From assembly GCF_018224615.1 (NCBI RefSeq), contig NZ_JAGTUK010000001.1, forward strand, positions 1 through 64,000: 64,000 bases of DNA, read 5' to 3'. The position numbers were made by a program, and so were the translations under genes. Of the stretch, positions 63,733 through 64,000 are shown piece after piece (position 1 is the stretch's first letter; every line of letters starts with the position of its first letter). The stretch is from Microbacterium paraoxydans. GTDB lineage: Bacteria; Actinomycetota; Actinomycetes; Actinomycetales; Microbacteriaceae. The notes beneath the pieces are model-generated. The model was not told the DNA's origin, did no database searches, and saw nothing but the letters and a program-made list of their open reading frames with translations.

Positions 63733-63785
63733 CGCAAGGTCAGTACTCACGATCCGCCCCTCCCCGGCGTTCGAGGAAGACCTTC

Positions 63786-64000
63786 ATGACCGCGATCACC
63801 CCCCACACGGGCCTCCGTGTGCGCCTGCGACGGCTGGCGGCGGCGGTGATCGCCGCCTCCGCGTGCACGCTGGCGGTCCCCGGTGTCGCGTCCGCTGCGG
63901 ACCAGCCGTCCGGAGACGACCGCACGGTCGAGCTGCACGTGTCCGCGGGACTGCGCGGTGTGGTCGCGCCCGGCACCTCCACGTCGGCGGTCGTCACGAT
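63786..64000 (+). CDS. DUF6049-like secreted protein, N-terminal part
   Basis: The first 71 residues are visible before the window ends. A signal peptide (RVRLRRLAAAVIAASACTLAV, cut near ASAAD) is followed by the start of a beta-rich domain (VELHVSAGLRGVVAPGTSTSAVVTI). This resembles DUF6049 proteins that precede murJ in actinobacteria; the MurJ gene should follow outside. The call relies on the short N-terminus and on synteny with the CCA-enzyme gene. Confidence 0.55.
   Translation, partial: MTAITPHTGLRVRLRRLAAAVIAASACTLAVPGVASAADQPSGDDRTVELHVSAGLRGVVAPGTSTSAVVT

Overview
The window is high-GC DNA with tightly packed genes, frequent GTG starts, 4-bp ATGA/GTGA overlaps and class-E-type (LAxTG-like) wall anchors. 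It fits the chromosome of a Gram-positive actinobacterium of the Microbacteriaceae, most likely Microbacterium or a close relative. This is inferred from protein features; no rRNA or tRNA gene was seen. The block rpsF-ssb-rpsR-rplI-dnaB, together with a CCA-adding enzyme and a DUF6049-type gene, is normally found near oriC in actinobacteria, so the window probably lies in the origin-proximal region.

Layout. 0-5.8 kb: end of an immunity-like gene, an OmpR-type two-component system with a PepSY membrane protein, an S4 RNA-binding protein, an EamA exporter with divergent TetR, and a SufR-like regulator. 5.7-10.2 kb: secreted calcineurin-like phosphoesterase, LysM protein, GAP-family membrane protein with TetR. 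10.3-17.9 kb: replication and ribosomal block, interrupted by two large secreted repeat proteins, one carrying eight chaplin-like repeats. The dnaB upstream region has clustered DnaA boxes. 17.9-24.3 kb: complete oligopeptide ABC transporter with a divergent Lrp/AsnC regulator. 24.3-27.5 kb: uncharacterised membrane and soluble proteins. 27.7-30.8 kb: hydroxybutyrate-type dehydrogenase, MHS transporter and LysR regulator. 30.96-32.85 kb: a small, lower-GC mobile patch with a decayed IS5/IS427-type element, an orphan SUKH-like immunity gene, an inverted 84-bp remnant of the same IS, and a small membrane protein. 32.9-37.5 kb: GAF regulator, epoxide hydrolase, aldehyde dehydrogenase and DUF779 locus. 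38-46.9 kb: TetR with a reductase, then the TreX/TreY/TreZ trehalose operon and the CCA enzyme. 47-57.4 kb: wall-anchored metallophosphatase, then an Lrp-type regulator with an operon for polyamine or gamma-glutamyl-amine uptake and breakdown. 57.5-63.7 kb: Tat-exported phospholipase C-like enzyme, acetyltransferases, a LLM monooxygenase and a methyltransferase. A DUF6049-type secreted protein starts at the right edge.

How the genes work together. Debranching (GlgX/TreX), TreY and TreZ turn glycogen into trehalose and are translationally coupled. The 50.9-57.4 kb operon joins an aldehyde dehydrogenase, a gamma-glutamyl hydrolase and a PotABCD-like importer, so uptake and catabolism of one amine are probably co-controlled. 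Two secreted metallophosphoesterases and a phospholipase C-like enzyme suggest scavenging of external phosphate esters.

Most notable: (1) the Cys-free chaplin-like eight-repeat wall protein paired with a Val/Ala/Pro repeat protein; (2) a 783-bp insertion carrying an acetyltransferase that duplicated exactly 96 bp of the 3' end of the LLM gene; (3) DnaA boxes in front of dnaB; (4) a perfect hairpin that buries the Shine-Dalgarno of the amine operon; (5) several strong palindromes and phased repeats that look like operators.
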